Origin: Acanthacorydalis orientalis
Taxonomy: Eukaryota > Arthropoda > Insecta > Megaloptera > Corydalidae
NCBI GenBank assembly: GCA_034766995.1
Contig: CM068325.1
Location: 2,843,431 to 2,907,430 of the forward strand
Reading direction: 5' to 3'
DNA length: 64,000 nt
Below, in pieces: positions 41,491 to 52,659 of the stretch. A program made the position numbers and the translations under genes. Position 1 is the stretch's first letter. The number at the start of each line of letters is the position of its first letter. The notes under the pieces are model-generated. The model did not search any database. It was not told the DNA's origin and saw nothing but the letters and a program-made list of their open reading frames with translations.

Positions 41491-42019
41491 GTTCTTTTGT
41501 TTCGGGTGTGAAGTGATGGACCCATGTTTCATCCATGGTTATGAAACGGCGCAAAAATTCTGCTTTGTTGCTGTGAAACTTCGCTAAACACTCAATTGAA
41601 ACATCTTCACGACACTGTTTTTGTTCGAGTGTGAGCAAACGCGGCACCCATCTTGCACACAGCTCTCTCATGTCCAAATTTTCAGATAAGATGCGATGTA
41701 CCGCACTTTTCGAAATGCCTACCATGTCTGCTGGCTCGCGCACTTTCAGTCGACGATCATCCAGTACCGCTTTGTGGATTTTCTTCTCCGTTTCTGGAGT
41801 CGTCACCTCATTGTACGAGCATCGCAGTGCTCGACCACTGCGATGCTCGTCTCGGAAGCTCGTACGGCCTCGTTTAAACTCTGCTACCCAATATTTCACT
41901 GTTGTAAACGAAGGAGCAGACTCACCCAGAGTAGAATCCAGTTCAGCTTTTATATTGGTTGGGCTGAGGCCTTTCAAATAAAAGTATTGTATCACGTAAC
42001 GATGACCAATTTTCTCCAT
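41491..42019 (-). pseudogene. mariner copy 3 transposase, N-terminal half
   Basis: Starts MEKIGHRYVIQYFYLKGLS, keeps both helix-turn-helix parts (VKYWVAEFKRGRTS, VGISKSAVHRILSEN), WVPRLLTLEQKQ and the first catalytic motif MDETWVHH. A short insertion (ALRCSY) interrupts RSGRPNE. The frame runs into LTR sequence at its 3' side. Confidence 0.87.
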
Positions 42020-42197
42020 TTTCACAAATTCTCTGAAAACGTTCACTATTGGCTGCCAAACAAATACTAAACAACGTGGCGTCCTCAAACTTGAAAAATA
42101 TGCTTTATAGATTGAAAAATATCATTGTATTAGAAAGTAGACAAACAACTACTGCCATCTCTAGGTCAGGCCGGATACTTCTGGGACTACCCTCTTA

Positions 42198-42515
42198 GAT
42201 TAAAGAAGTTTCAATAAAGCTAGCTGTATCAAAGATTTTCGATTATTTTATCCTGAATTGTTTCAATTTTTTAAAAGTTTTATTATTGATTGTAACCTAA
42301 ATAGTGACTTTGATTAGGTACCATGAAATTAACCATATTTATACGTTATTTCAAAATTAATGTTATGTTAAAAAACACTACCTTACTAACAGGCGTCAAA
42401 AAAGTTTCCACACACTCAGCATTATTCTATGGAATTTACTGGTTTGTCGTCGGGGAAGTCCCCGTTTTACTAGTTGTTAGTGTGCCAAAAGGTATCAGTT
42501 ACAATTTAGTTTCGC
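42198..42515. other. Spacer, nothing recognised
   Basis: No gene or repeat match. Contains a small inverted repeat GGGGAAGTCCCC. Confidence 0.5.
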
Positions 42516-42694
42516 TTATAAGGGGAGGATACGGCCTCGAAAATTGACTTTGGGACCAAACTTCGTATAGAGGTAGCGTACCTCAAAGGTATTAATATAG
42601 TAACGTACTAGTTCGCACTATCCAGTCATTTTTGAGAAAAAAAAAGGCTCCAATGTTTTTGCATCTTATTAGAGAAATTATTTCTCCGACATAC

Positions 42695-42785
42695 AACTAA
42701 CTTGATAGCTTTGCGGTAACCCGAAGACTTGAAGTGTCTGACGTGTCAGGTGCAAGTCTCGCTCGATTCATATAGTTTTTTTCTT
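42695..42785 (+). ncRNA. tRNA-like module, left arm E
   Basis: AACTTGATAGCTTTGCGGTA, GAAGACTTGAAGTGTCTGAC, then AGGTGCAAGTCTC (B box with one change) and a T-run at about 42777. Confidence 0.4.
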
Positions 42786-43134
42786 CACTTGAATAACAAT
42801 TGAATACATTTTATAAAAAAAATATTTAAATCAAAATGAGATAACATTTTTTTGCAATTTTCTTTCAAAAAATGCTCTTTTATAATTTTTACAATTTCAT
42901 TTCAAAAAAGGATTTTTTCACAACGTTTTTTTAATTTTTTGCAATATTTTGCAAATATGAACACTTTAATGTACGAATATGTTTGTAAAATAGTGCTAAA
43001 AATTAAAAAAATTGAGAAAAAAAAACATTTTCTGAAATAAAAATGTAAAAAATTACGAAAGAGCGTCTTTCGAAAGAAAATTACAAGGAAATGTTATTTC
43101 ATCTTTAAATACATTAAATACTTATACAGTAAAG

Positions 43135-43222
43135 AAAAATGACTGCATGAATCGAACGAGACTCGAACCTGACACGTCTGACATTTTAAGCCAGCTCGCT
43201 ACCGACTAGCAATCAGGCTAGT
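43135..43222 (-). ncRNA. tRNA-like module, right arm E (clearest copy)
   Basis: On the minus strand, GCTAGTCGGTAGCGAGC (43210-43194) closely resembles the tRNA D arm. CTGGC at 43194-43190 pairs perfectly with GTCAG at 43182-43178 around a 7-base loop TTAAAAT, like an anticodon arm. B box GGTTCGAGTCTC lies at 43169-43158. A T5 run follows at 43139-43135. The T-stem pairs only partly and no acceptor stem forms, so it is tRNA-derived or tRNA-mimicking rather than a functional tRNA. Confidence 0.5.
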
Positions 43223-43439
43223 TGAAAACGTTGATTAATTCTTCTCTCATAAGCCTGATGCAGAAACTTTGAAGCCTTTTTTCTCGAAAATGGTTTGATA
43301 GTACGACCTAGTACGTTACTAGATTTAGAATACCTTTGGGGTACACTACGACTACACGATATGTGAGGTCACAAAGTGAATCTCCGAGGTCGTATCTTCC
43401 CCTTGTTAGTGCGGTAGAAATATATAGGTGTTTGAATGG

Positions 43440-44470
43440 AAATACTTTTGTCAATTCGCGAATTAACTATCAGTTTAAGATCTGAAGGGTAATCATTGAG
43501 ACAGATAGAAAAAACTGTCAAAAAGTCACATGCGACAATGCAATATATAATAAATAAACACAAAAAGCTAAAAACAATTGAAAATCGACCTCGTTCTGGT
43601 CGACCAAGAAAATAAGAAAATATACACAGACGAACCACTACTCTCAGAACTATACATGAAAGTCCCGAAACAAGTGCACCCGAGCTCACAAACATGCTAA
43701 AAAAATAAATACCAAATAGAAATTGTAACCGAAACAGTAATAAATGTATTACGCAAGGCGGGATTTAAAAGACATGTATCGAGGAGAATGTCTTACATTA
43801 GTAAGAAAAATAAATTACTAAGATTGGCATGCAACGGCACATGTTACTAAGACTCCATGCTTTTGAAAATCAGTTCTGTTCACTTATGAGTCGAAATTTT
43901 ATGTTTCTGGTTCCGATTGAAAGATTCTAGTGTGGAGGGAAAGAAACGAAGGACTAAAAACAAAAATTTGCGTTTTACTGTTGAGCATGGTGGAGATAAT
44001 GTTCTAGTCTGAGGGAGTATGAGTGCTTTGGGAGTGGGCAACTTAAAATGTATTGAAGGTACAACGGACCAACACGTATATTTGGATATTTTGAAGGAAA
44101 ATTCAATATCTAGCGTCCAAAAACTCGATCTTCGGGAATAATTTATCTTTCGACATGATAATGATCTCAAGCAAACAGCACGACGGATCAAGGAGAATGG
44201 ATGATATAAATTGTACCAAAAAAACATCATACACCCCCAAAATCACCAGATATGAATCCAATAGAGCATTCGTGGGACGAAATAGGAGGAAGAGTTAGAA
44301 CTCGGACCATTCGAAACGAAGAAGAGTAAAAAGTTGTCATACAAGAAGAATGGAATTCCATCGATGCGGATCTAACAAATAAATTTATAGGTGAAGTGAA
44401 AAAACGCACGCTGGTGGTGATAAACGCGAAAGGTGGTTCAACAAGTTACTAATGTTTCACAGAAGACTGA
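43440..44470 (+). pseudogene. Tc1-family transposase relic
   Basis: In order: ELTISLRSEG, SLRQIEKTVKKSHATMQYII (helix-turn-helix) and ENRPRSGRPRK. Then TLRTIHESPETSAPELTNML, VLRKAGFKRHVSRRM, FTVEHGGDNVLV, GSMSALGVGNLKCIEGTTDQ, FRHDNDLKQTAR (second catalytic motif), SPDMNPIEHSWDEIGGR (with the catalytic Glu of NPIE) and EEWNSIDADL. The fragments lie in different frames, so the gene is dead. The complete motif order makes the Tc1 call firm. It sits directly beside foldback copy E. Confidence 0.8.
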
Positions 44471-44736
44471 TGCAATTCATGTATTTTAATAAATAATTAC
44501 TGTGCCTATTGTATGTATGGGGGCATTTTTGGGTTTCGAATATTGATTTTTATTATTCTAACTTGTGTTTTGATTTCACTGCTTAATAATACAATACTTT
44601 CTTCGTGTCGTCATCCTGTTTGTATGATTACAAATAGTTTGCGATCTGCATATTTCCATAATAAATACATTATTATTGTTGTTACAAACAAAAAACTAAA
44701 ATTATCACAAGTGTATGACTTATTTGATTGTGTGTG

Positions 44737-44738
<2 letters not shown>

Positions 44739-44816
<78 letters not shown>

Positions 44817-44836
44817 CATATATATATATATATATA
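44739..44836. repeat. (TA)n microsatellite, about 95 bp
   Basis: Near-pure TA run; the next mariner is inserted at its end. Confidence 0.95.
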
Positions 44837-45757
44837 CGAGGTCAGACAATTAAGTAATGCGACCGATTTTTTTTCTCGGCCTGTGGTAACACTGGGAACC
44901 TATAACTCCGCCACCGTAATAGCAGATCCCTACTCTCTCGATTGAAATCTTGACCACCCTCGTACAATCATTTCTTCGCCAGCTGTTTAGTGTTTTGTAA
45001 CAACGCACGAGTAGTGCATGTCACGAAGCCCACCGAATTAACATCGCTCAAGATTGTCTCGAGCAGGTTGAAAGTGATCCTACTCTTCTCGATCGAGTTA
45101 TTACTGATGATGAAAGTTGGTTCTTTCAATATGACCCCGAAACTAAACGACAAAGCCAACAGTGGCTGTTCCTGGAGCACCAAGGCCAAAGAAGGCGAGA
45201 ATGAGCAAATCCAAAGTGAAAACCATGTTGATTTGCTTTTTCGACAGCAAAGGGGTGGTTCACAAAGAGTTCGTACCACCTGGACAAACCTTAAATCAAG
45301 TATTCTACCGCAATGTGCTCGAAAAATTACGAAAAAGGGTGCTCAGAGTGCGTCCAGAGATCGCGAAGACTTGGGTTCTGCATCACGACAATGCTCCCTG
45401 TCACAGTGCGTTCAGTGTCTCTCAGATTTTGGCGTCTAAAGGCATCGCAACGTTACCACAACTGCCCTATTCACCGGACATGTCACCCTGCGACTTTTTC
45501 CTATTCCCCCATATGAAAAAATTTGTCAAAGGTCGACATTTTGACTCCGTTGAAGATATCCAAGTATCTGTGACGAGGGTACTCGGAGAGGTCCCACATG
45601 AAGTGTTCCAGAATTGTTACGAAAAGTGGAAAACTCACTGGAATAAGTGTATAGATGCGGCAGGGGACTACTTTGAAGGGGTACGCAGCGATGTACCTTA
45701 ATTTTTAAATATACTCGATTTTTGAATTTTGTCGCATTACTTAATTGTCTGACCTCG
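44837..45757 (+). mobile_element. mariner, AGGTTAGACAATTAAG family, copy b (5' deletion)
   Basis: Left end CGAGGTCAGACAATTAAGTA and right end ACTTAATTGTCTGACCTCG, with TA on each side, within (TA)n. Nearly identical to copy a outside the deleted regions. Confidence 0.9.
45030..45701 (+). pseudogene. mariner transposase lacking its DNA-binding N-terminus
   Basis: After the 5' leader it enters the protein at IAQDCLEQVESDPTLLDRVI, keeps the first catalytic motif TDDESWFFQYDPETK, then shifts frame into [46 protein letters not shown] and [12 protein letters not shown]. All three catalytic Asp are present, but the helix-turn-helix region is deleted, opposite to copy a. Confidence 0.87.
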
Positions 45758-45837
<80 letters not shown>

Positions 45838-45853
45838 ATATATATATATATAT
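45758..45853. repeat. (TA)n with TTTATA interruptions
   Basis: TA runs broken by TATTTATATA at intervals of about 40 bp. Confidence 0.9.
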
Positions 45854-46912
45854 TGGAAAAACAAAAAAGCTGGATGAATGGGCGCCGTATGAACTAAACG
45901 AACATCAAAAAATTCGCCGGTACGAAGTCTGCTCTGCGCTACTTTTGAGTAACAAAAATGATCCCTTTCTTGATCGCATTATCACACGTGATTAAAAGTG
46001 TATTCTCTACAACAATCTGGAAAGTTCAGCACAGTGGCTGGACCGAGGAGAAGCACCGAAACAATTTCCTAAACCGTAGCTTAATGAAAGAAATATTACG
46101 GTCACTGATGGTCGGCAAGTGGAATTATTCACCACAACTTCATAAATCCTGGCGAAACTATAACAGCAGAAAAATATTGTCAGGAAATTGAAAAAATAGA
46201 TGAGAATTTGCATTGTTTACGACCAGCGTTAGTCGATCGAAGAGGACCAATTATTATGTCGTTAAAAAACATAAATTGACTCGCTAATGAAACCTCACAT
46301 CACCCAGCTTACTCTCCGGACTTGTCTCCGACATATTATCATTTTTTTAAACATTCGAGTCATTTGCTACGAGAGAACGTTTTCAAAGATCAAACATCAG
46401 CTCGAAGCGCTTTCGATGAATTCGTTAATTCCAGGACTCCAGAATTCTATCTTGTAGGAATAAACAAACTTGTTCGGGATTCTGAGAATCCCGAACGGCC
46501 TAAGACTGGTCTATTCCCATCCCTGCCGGTCGGGCCGTGTGCCACACACTGTCGGATGCCAGAGGAAAGTGAAGTTGGTTAGAACTCCAGTGAATCACTG
46601 AACCGCGCGGCAGACGGAGCATACACATTTCATTCCATTGTTAATTCCTTGTTTTACCTTTAGCATCACATGTGCGGCAGAATATAGTGATTTTAATTAA
46701 CTCGAGTTATCATTTCCTTATTCGCGTACAACTGTGTTCTGCCGAATTGGATCACAGAAAAAAGCGAGAATAAAACTTGTTTCCAGACGGGAGAAATGTG
46801 TACAGGACAAGGTTTTTTAGTTTGATTAATAATAAATATATTTTTTAACTGATTTTTGCTTCTTTATGATCTATATGTAAAAACCGCAATTATTTTTGAA
46901 CCAACGCAATTA
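45853..46912 (+). pseudogene. Hsmar1/SETMAR-type mariner transposase relic
   Basis: Reads WAPYELNEHQKIRRYEVCSA and NDPFLDRI, then in other frames NNLESSAQWLDRGEAPKQ, NPGETITAEKYCQEIEKIDE, LRPALVDRRGPIIM, AYSPDLSPTYYHFFKH, FDEFVNSRTPEFYLVGI and, after an insertion, REKCVQD. This is the order of cecropia-type (Hsmar1) mariners. The third catalytic residue is changed (PTYY instead of PTDY), and HDNAR is replaced by LKNIN. The 3' end AAAACCGCAATTATTTTTGA-ACCAAC matches the family terminus. The N-terminal third is missing. Confidence 0.75.
46475..46772. mobile_element. 298-bp insert with 9-bp duplication in mariner relic
   Basis: Flanked by exact AAACTTGTT repeats (46466-46474, 46773-46781) and interrupts the transposase between INKLV and the continuation REKCVQD. 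It begins CGGGATTCTGAGAATCCCG, a perfect 9-bp-type hairpin, and ends GAAAAAAGCGAGAATA. Its first half is GC-rich and the second AT-rich. No family recognised; the duplication length fits an hAT-like or retroposed insert. Confidence 0.6.
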
Positions 46913-47619
46913 ATTAACCAGAATTTATCTGTGACGTCGCCATCTCATATAATATAACTGAACTCAGTCACAAAGTATATTTAGGATCTACATGCTGATT
47001 AGTTGTTGGTTGTTATAAACCATGTTAAGTATCAATTTGTTATTGAATTCAGGACGTCACATCACCGTCATATTGCCTGCAGCAAATTAACCAGCTAATT
47101 GATTTTTCTGTTCATGTTTGTGACAGATCGCTTGACCGTAGTGATACTTCTTTGCTTTTTAATTCCGGTAACGTAGGATATGGAAACTCCTAGACCAATG
47201 TTCTTAATAACGATCTAATTTCTTCTATTAACAACTTAAATGCAATTTTTTCCAACTAAACCATTTTTTATTGCCAAATATTTGGTAAGTGCAGTTTCCA
47301 TGGCCTTCTTGATTGAAAAATAGACTAAGTAATTTTATTAAAATAAAATCATTCATTCCACCAAATAATTGTCATTGTTTTCTACAATTTTTTGCTGATA
47401 TTCTGGCAGCAAATATGTCCCACAATGTTATACATGGTTCTATAGAAATCTTCGATCGGACGAAACGAAAGACGATGATACTGACGCAACTGATGACGAC
47501 CATAATGAATAACAATAAAAACTACTATTGAGATATATTGTATTGCATAATATAATTTAAATATATTGTAAATTTATTTTCGATTTAAGAAATCAATATT
47601 TTCTGACAAGACGTTTCTA
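46913..47619. other. Intergenic DNA, nothing recognised
   Basis: AT-rich with short frames only and no repeat match inside the window. Confidence 0.5.
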
Positions 47620-47623
47620 TTAA

Positions 47624-48328
47624 GGGGACCCGGTGGTCTAGAATTGTCGAAAAATCGATTTTTTTTTCGCAAGTATAGTATCTTAAAAATATACTGTTAA
47701 AATTTGATGACGAAATTCAGAGTATTTCAGGATCTACAGCCCTTAGAAGGTCAGGTAGGTAGAAGAATAAGTGGAGCCGGCAAAACTTTAAACGCGTTTA
47801 TCTCGAAACTACTTTTTTTCGTCTTGCGGGGGCCAGAAAAAAAACTACTCGACCGATTTGTCTGAAATTTCAATATGTTATTCTGAATAGTTCTAGCTCT
47901 CGCCGGAAGTAAAACTAATAGTTTCCGTAAAATATTTATATTTTTTTTATTAACAAAACATTCAAAAATACTGGTCGTTTTCAAACTTGTACTTTTGACT
48001 ACGCGCCATTTTGTCAAATTTTTTTTTTATCCTACTTCCTGCGATAGCTATACTTATACTAATTAAAAATTCGTCAATTGTTTTATTTCAGATCAGAGGG
48101 AGAGATAAATCATCATTCACCACGCAATTCCATTTTTTCAGAGAGGGAGACTTCAGCATCATTTTTCTAATTAAAAAAAAATTTTTTTTGTCTTTATTTT
48201 CATTTTTGTGTAGTTTATTAGTAATAAAATAAGTGTAAAAAAATTTGAAAGCATTATTCATTACCCTCATATAGAAAAAAATTTTTTAAAATAGCTTAAA
48301 TTTTAGGCCGCTAGACCACCGGGTCCCC
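47624..48328. mobile_element. Non-autonomous DNA element with TTAA duplication
   Basis: The 18-bp terminal inverted repeat GGGGACCCGGTGGTCTAG is perfect at both ends and is flanked on each side by TTAA. It is 705 bp long with no transposase frame. TTAA targets are typical of piggyBac, but the G-rich end is not the usual CCC-start of that group, so the superfamily stays open. Confidence 0.88.
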
Positions 48329-48332
48329 TTAA

Positions 48333-48795
48333 TTTCACTAAAATATATTTTTACCAGAAACAATTCTTTCGTGCAAAATGGAGGTAAGTCTCGGTCATTT
48401 TGAATTATATTTGCTATATGAGCCGTTCACGGCACAAATCGATCAACTACACTTTTTTAATTTTTTCAAATTTGAGCTTCAGAGTACTTGATTCCGTCTC
48501 TACTTTTTATAGCTATAACAGATCTCCCTAATAGTAAGTATTGACATCAATTAATGGCTATTTTATTTGGCCATTGAATAATTAATAATTTTTTTCGGAA
48601 GCCAACCTGATCAACTCCGTAGTCTAAATGTAAATTTCAATCGCTGCAATTATTCAAATGCAGCAGTGAGTGCTCAACGATAATGGTAAATTGGTAAGGA
48701 GAGTTTATTCACAAATAAAGTAAAATATATCAGTAAGTTGCAGTCTGATTGGCACGGACTCAAGTCATGTTACAGGGTTTCCAGTAAATTGGCAT
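48333..48795. other. Intergenic DNA, nothing recognised
   Basis: No motif or gene-like frame. Confidence 0.5.
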
Positions 48796-48798
48796 AAA

Positions 48799-49530
48799 AT
48801 GCACTGGACAAAATTAGAAATGTCCAAACCGCACCTCATACGATTCAAATATGACTTTAACGAAGATTCGGAATTTAATAACATTAATATAGGAAAATCC
48901 GGAGCAGGTAGACGACTAGGTCTGAAAAATGTGAACCAGCCTTTGTTATGTCCTATAGAAAGAACTGTTACAAGAGAAAAGAGGAAAGATACGACGGATC
49001 TGGTCAAATTCATTCCTCCGGTTAAACATGCTTACAATCAAAACTTTAGATCGAATCGAAACGATGGGACCTCGCATACATCTGACGTTTTTTTTTTTTT
49101 TTTTTGAAGCCAAAGTTTGGGCAAGATCTTGCCGTGTGGTGATAACAAATGAGAACCCTGAGCGTCGCTACAGTGCCGTGAGCCATAAAAGACCCGAAAA
49201 CCAGTAGATATCCTCGGATGTAACGAACGCCATGAGCTGGGTACAATATAGAAATTGTTACTCATCGCTTGTGGTCAAAATCTGGGAAAAATTTCAAAAG
49301 ACCCAGATGCCGTGATAAAATACCCACCCTCCAAAAGAGTGAACAGAGAAAAGAGGGCAGGGAAGGAGGATGGATCAGAGAGGAGAGATAAACGAAGCAT
49401 AGAGATAGAAACACAAAACACAATAGTCAAACCGAGTCCGAGTCGTAGGTCAGTCGGGAGTCCTGTGACGACACATCGTTATGAAAATTTACCATCGCTC
49501 TTGGTGCGAGAATGCCGTCAAGTGAAATAG
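48799..49530 (+). other. Two hydrophilic reading frames of unknown origin
   Basis: One frame reads HWTKLEMSKPHLIRFKYDFN, then RRLGLKNVNQPLLC, ERTVTREKRKDTTD and KHAYNQNFRSN, ending at a T18 run. A second, after that run, gives NLGKISKDPDAVIKYPPSKR, NREKRAGKEDGSERRDKRS and YENLPSLLV. Both are Lys/Arg-rich and share a REKR pattern. They could be pieces of one decayed gene or element; I do not recognise the family. Confidence 0.2.
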
Positions 49531-51325
49531 AACGGCTGCACGAACCTGTTCTTACGTCTGTGCTTGCCGACATGGTTGGCAGCCGGCAGAAACTCATGTG
49601 GTCGAGGCCGCTCGATGAGTCGATCAGCGAGCGGCTTGTTCTTATAAAAGTTCAGGCTTGGATTTTCAGTGAACTGTGCAACCGTTTCTACGTTGGCGTC
49701 GATGTGAAGTTGTGCCGTAGGAAACCAGCGATGCCGGTTGAGCGCCATCTCCAGTGCCTTGTTTCGCACTCGCTGGAGCAGCGCCAGGTTACGCGGTGAC
49801 GTGTTCCGCCGTCACGACGGGAGCAGCACACGTAATGATGGGTCGTACGGCCATCTTGCACAGCGTGATTTTATTGGCAGTGTCCAGTCCACTGTAGTTC
49901 GTCAGCACGCTGTGCAATCGACGCATGGCTCCGTGCGCTGTCCGGCGCGCGATCTGTGTGCTGGCGTTGAAATTTAGTTTCCGATCCAGATGCACGCCGA
50001 GGTATCTGAAGGTCCGCCGAAGATCCTTCCACGTAACCGCCACCCCGTCGACATGGAGTGACGGTAGCTGCACCGTCTCCCTCCTCCTCGAGAACACTAT
50101 AGCTTCGGTCTTGTCCTCGTTGATCTTCGACCGCCGTCTGCGGAACTGGTCGTCTATAGCGTCTAGCGAGGCCTGGATGAAGATGGCCGTATCGTCAGCG
50201 AACAGTGCCAGTTCGACGCCTTTCGTGCTCGGTATGTCGTTAATAAAATAATTAAATAGAACTGGACCCAGTGTCGAGCCGTGCGGAACGCCGGCGGCGA
50301 TCTGCATGACGGACGACAGTGCGCCGTAGACGTCGACCTGAAACGTTCGCTGGCATAGGTGGTGGTCCATCAGACGGACTAGGTAGTCCGGGCACCTTGT
50401 ACCCGATGAGTTTGAACACTAGTCCGTCGTGCCGGACAGTGTCGAACGCCCCGAGGATGTCAAGCAGAACCATACCCGTGTAGTTCCTGCCGAACCTGCC
50501 AGTGATGGTCTCTACGATCCTGACCAGCTGGAGAACCGTCGAGTGCTTACGCCTGAAATCGAACTGTTCAGGCCTGATTGTGTTGGCGACCGCCTCGTGG
50601 TCGCGGACGCGTCGCGGCACGACGTTCCCCAGCACCTTGTTGCCAATGGACAAGAGGCTGATGGGCCGATAGCTGGCCGCCTCATCGCCTCGTTTGCCAA
50701 TTTTACGTAAGGCCAGGATCCTGGCGTGCGTCCATGTCGAGGGGAAGTGATGTAATCTCAGCGCCGCGTTACAAATGTTCGTGAGCGCCACTAATCCCTC
50801 AGTCGGCGGCCGGCGCAGCACTCTGCACTGGATACCGTCATCGCCGGCGGCCTTGTCGGCCTCCGTGCCCTTAACGATCGACATGAACTCCCGGAGCGAC
50901 GTCCAGACTACGCTCTCGGTATCGGGGCTAGGTGACGATCGCCAGGCCTCAATGGCTTCCTCGACCGTGATGCTGGTGGCCGGGTCGATCGCTATCTGCT
51001 CGGTAACGCGGTGGGCGCTCTCGACAGGAGTTCAGCTTTACCGGCGTCGCTCGATACGAACACGCTCGGAGTGTCGGTCTTCAGAGGCGGGAGGGTCTCC
51101 TTTCCGGAGCGCTCGATCCTTCCGACCAGTCCCCAGACGTCCTCCCTTCTCTCCGACATCTGGGCCAGTCTGTTCCTCCATTGATCGCTCCTGATTTTGT
51201 TCACCTCTTTGTGATCTTCTCTGAGAGACGATTCCGGATCAGCCGGTACTCGTCCCTCCGGGTCCTCTGCCAGAGCCTACGCGCCATGTTCCTGGTGGCG
51301 ATCATGTCCCTGATGTCCGACGTGA
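49518..51325 (-). pseudogene. jockey-type reverse transcriptase relic
   Basis: On the minus strand, in order: NMARRLWQRTRRDEYRLIRN, WRNRLAQMSERREDVWGLV, KAAGDDGIQCRVL, FPSTWTHARILALRKIGK, YRPISLLSIGNKVL, QLVRIVETITGRFGRNYTG, LDILGAFDTVRHDGL, AAGVPHGSTLGPVLF, LALFADDTAIFIQ, RYLGVHLDRKLNFNAS and RNKALEMALNRHRWFP. These cover the linker, fingers, palm with the FADD active site, and C-terminus of ORF2. Frameshifts near 50400, 49790 and 50890 break it, and LDI-GAFD has Gly where the family has Lys/Arg. The endonuclease is absent. GC-richer than the flanks. Confidence 0.85.
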
Positions 51326-52655
51326 GCGGCGCGCATACAGCTGACGAAGAAGACATCATTTATATTCGATCAATCGACGATAAATAATATTTTGTAACAG
51401 AACAGTTATTATTTATTCTTACGGAAAATTTTTAAGAAGAAATCTATGATAAATAACTTTTTCTGTAATAAGGAAAATAACAATTTGAACACTGAGTTGA
51501 ACGTTATTACATTTTTTCACTTGCCAAATCGATTAACTCCCCTATTCACACAAAAATTGCGAAACTAGCGGCGATTACTCTAAGGCTATTTTATCTGATT
51601 CGTTTTAAATACAGTTTCGTAAGAGTTACATCTGCATTTATGGATTCTACCATGTTTATTTAGATTTATATTGTAGAGGGAATTTAAAAAAAGAACACTG
51701 TACATTATTTCATCACAATTCTTCACTTTTTGTTTCATGGAGTTAATCGATTTGTCCTGTGAGCGTCTCATGTATTTAGTATTTTCACCTAGTCTTATGA
51801 AAAATATATTACTGACTGTTTACTACATTAATCGTAGCGTGAAATCAATTAAAAATTTCGAAGAGAAAATTCATAAAATGTTTTTTTCCTGATTTATCCC
51901 ACGGGTAGCAAATTTGGAGTTACATCCTTTCTGCAGCAGTGTCTTCAATTATCAAACACAAATAAGACAATACTCTCACGCATTCGTTAAAAAATATCGT
52001 AACGGTTTCTATTTACTCTGCATGCAGAGTAAATAGTTTAGATACAATTTTTAATGAAAAATTAAGGAAATTTCAAGTGAGAAATACTGCGCACTTTGAT
52101 ATCGCTTTAAATTAATTAATCATTTTTTGATATGAACAAGTAGTTTATGTGGATTAGTATATAGGTGTTTCGACTATCTTTTGGACAACATCCTTATCTT
52201 CATAAATTTACTTATCGAAAACATATAGACTTCTGTCTTTTTCTAAGGCGTGCCACATCATATCAAATGTTTGAGAGTCATTCGGGACGTTATTACTTAT
52301 TTTTATATTTGTTTCTGAGGGTGGACTAATGAAAAGTGTCTCCACTGAAATTATCCGTCTCTCAACATTCGTTTTGAATCAGCACCCGCGCACACCGAGA
52401 GGGTTAATTCAATCACCGTCAAACATTTCTAACGATCCGAACAGATAAGATTGAAAGTACTTGAAAATGTTCGATACGTATTTATCGCGGCCGTGCCAAG
52501 TAAGATAAAAACCAGCAGGTACATAGAAAGAAAATCATTTATTATCTAAATCGATACATAAATAGAATACCATTTCACAGTGAATAATTTCTGTTCGGTT
52601 CGGTTTCATTTCAAGTGATTCCTTTATTTTATTTCATTTTTTTTTGAGGACATAT
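51326..52655. other. AT-rich intergenic DNA
   Basis: No gene-like frame. TAAGATAAAAACCAGCAGGT near 52500 could be a TATA-containing promoter just upstream of the duplicated block. Confidence 0.45.
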
Positions 52656-52659
52656 TAAT

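Larger units (their letters stand above)
37890..42195 (-). mobile_element. mariner transposon, copy 3, split by nested retroelements
   Basis: Left end AGGGTGGTCCCAGAAGTACC (first two bases lost) and right end ACTTCTGGGACTACCCTC match copies 1 and 2. The two halves (37890-38489 and 41491-42195) form one element once the 3-kb insertion is removed. The left end lies in a (TA)n run. Confidence 0.9.
42519..43405. mobile_element. Foldback element, copy E, with TTA duplication
   Basis: Left end TAAGGGGAGGATACGGCCTC (first base changed), right end GAGGTCGTATCTTCCCCTTG, flanked by TTA on both sides. Arms are inverted repeats meeting near 42960 at TTTGCAAATATGAACACTTT and GTACGAATATGTTTG. It contains two converging tRNA-like modules. 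Confidence 0.85.

Noticed and set aside
37952..42088. Two separate mariner genes flanking the LINE
   Set aside because: They are the C- and N-terminal halves of one transposase separated by the nested LTR and LINE.
43135..43222. Functional tRNA gene
   Set aside because: No acceptor stem forms, the T-stem pairs poorly and the sequence is repeated within transposon arms; kept only as a tRNA-like module.
43880..44409. Minus-strand frames of 116 and 60 residues
   Set aside because: They oppose the Tc1 transposase relic, whose plus-strand motifs are in the correct order.
49925..51194. Plus-strand frames of 90-139 residues
   Set aside because: Shadows of the minus-strand jockey reverse transcriptase relic.
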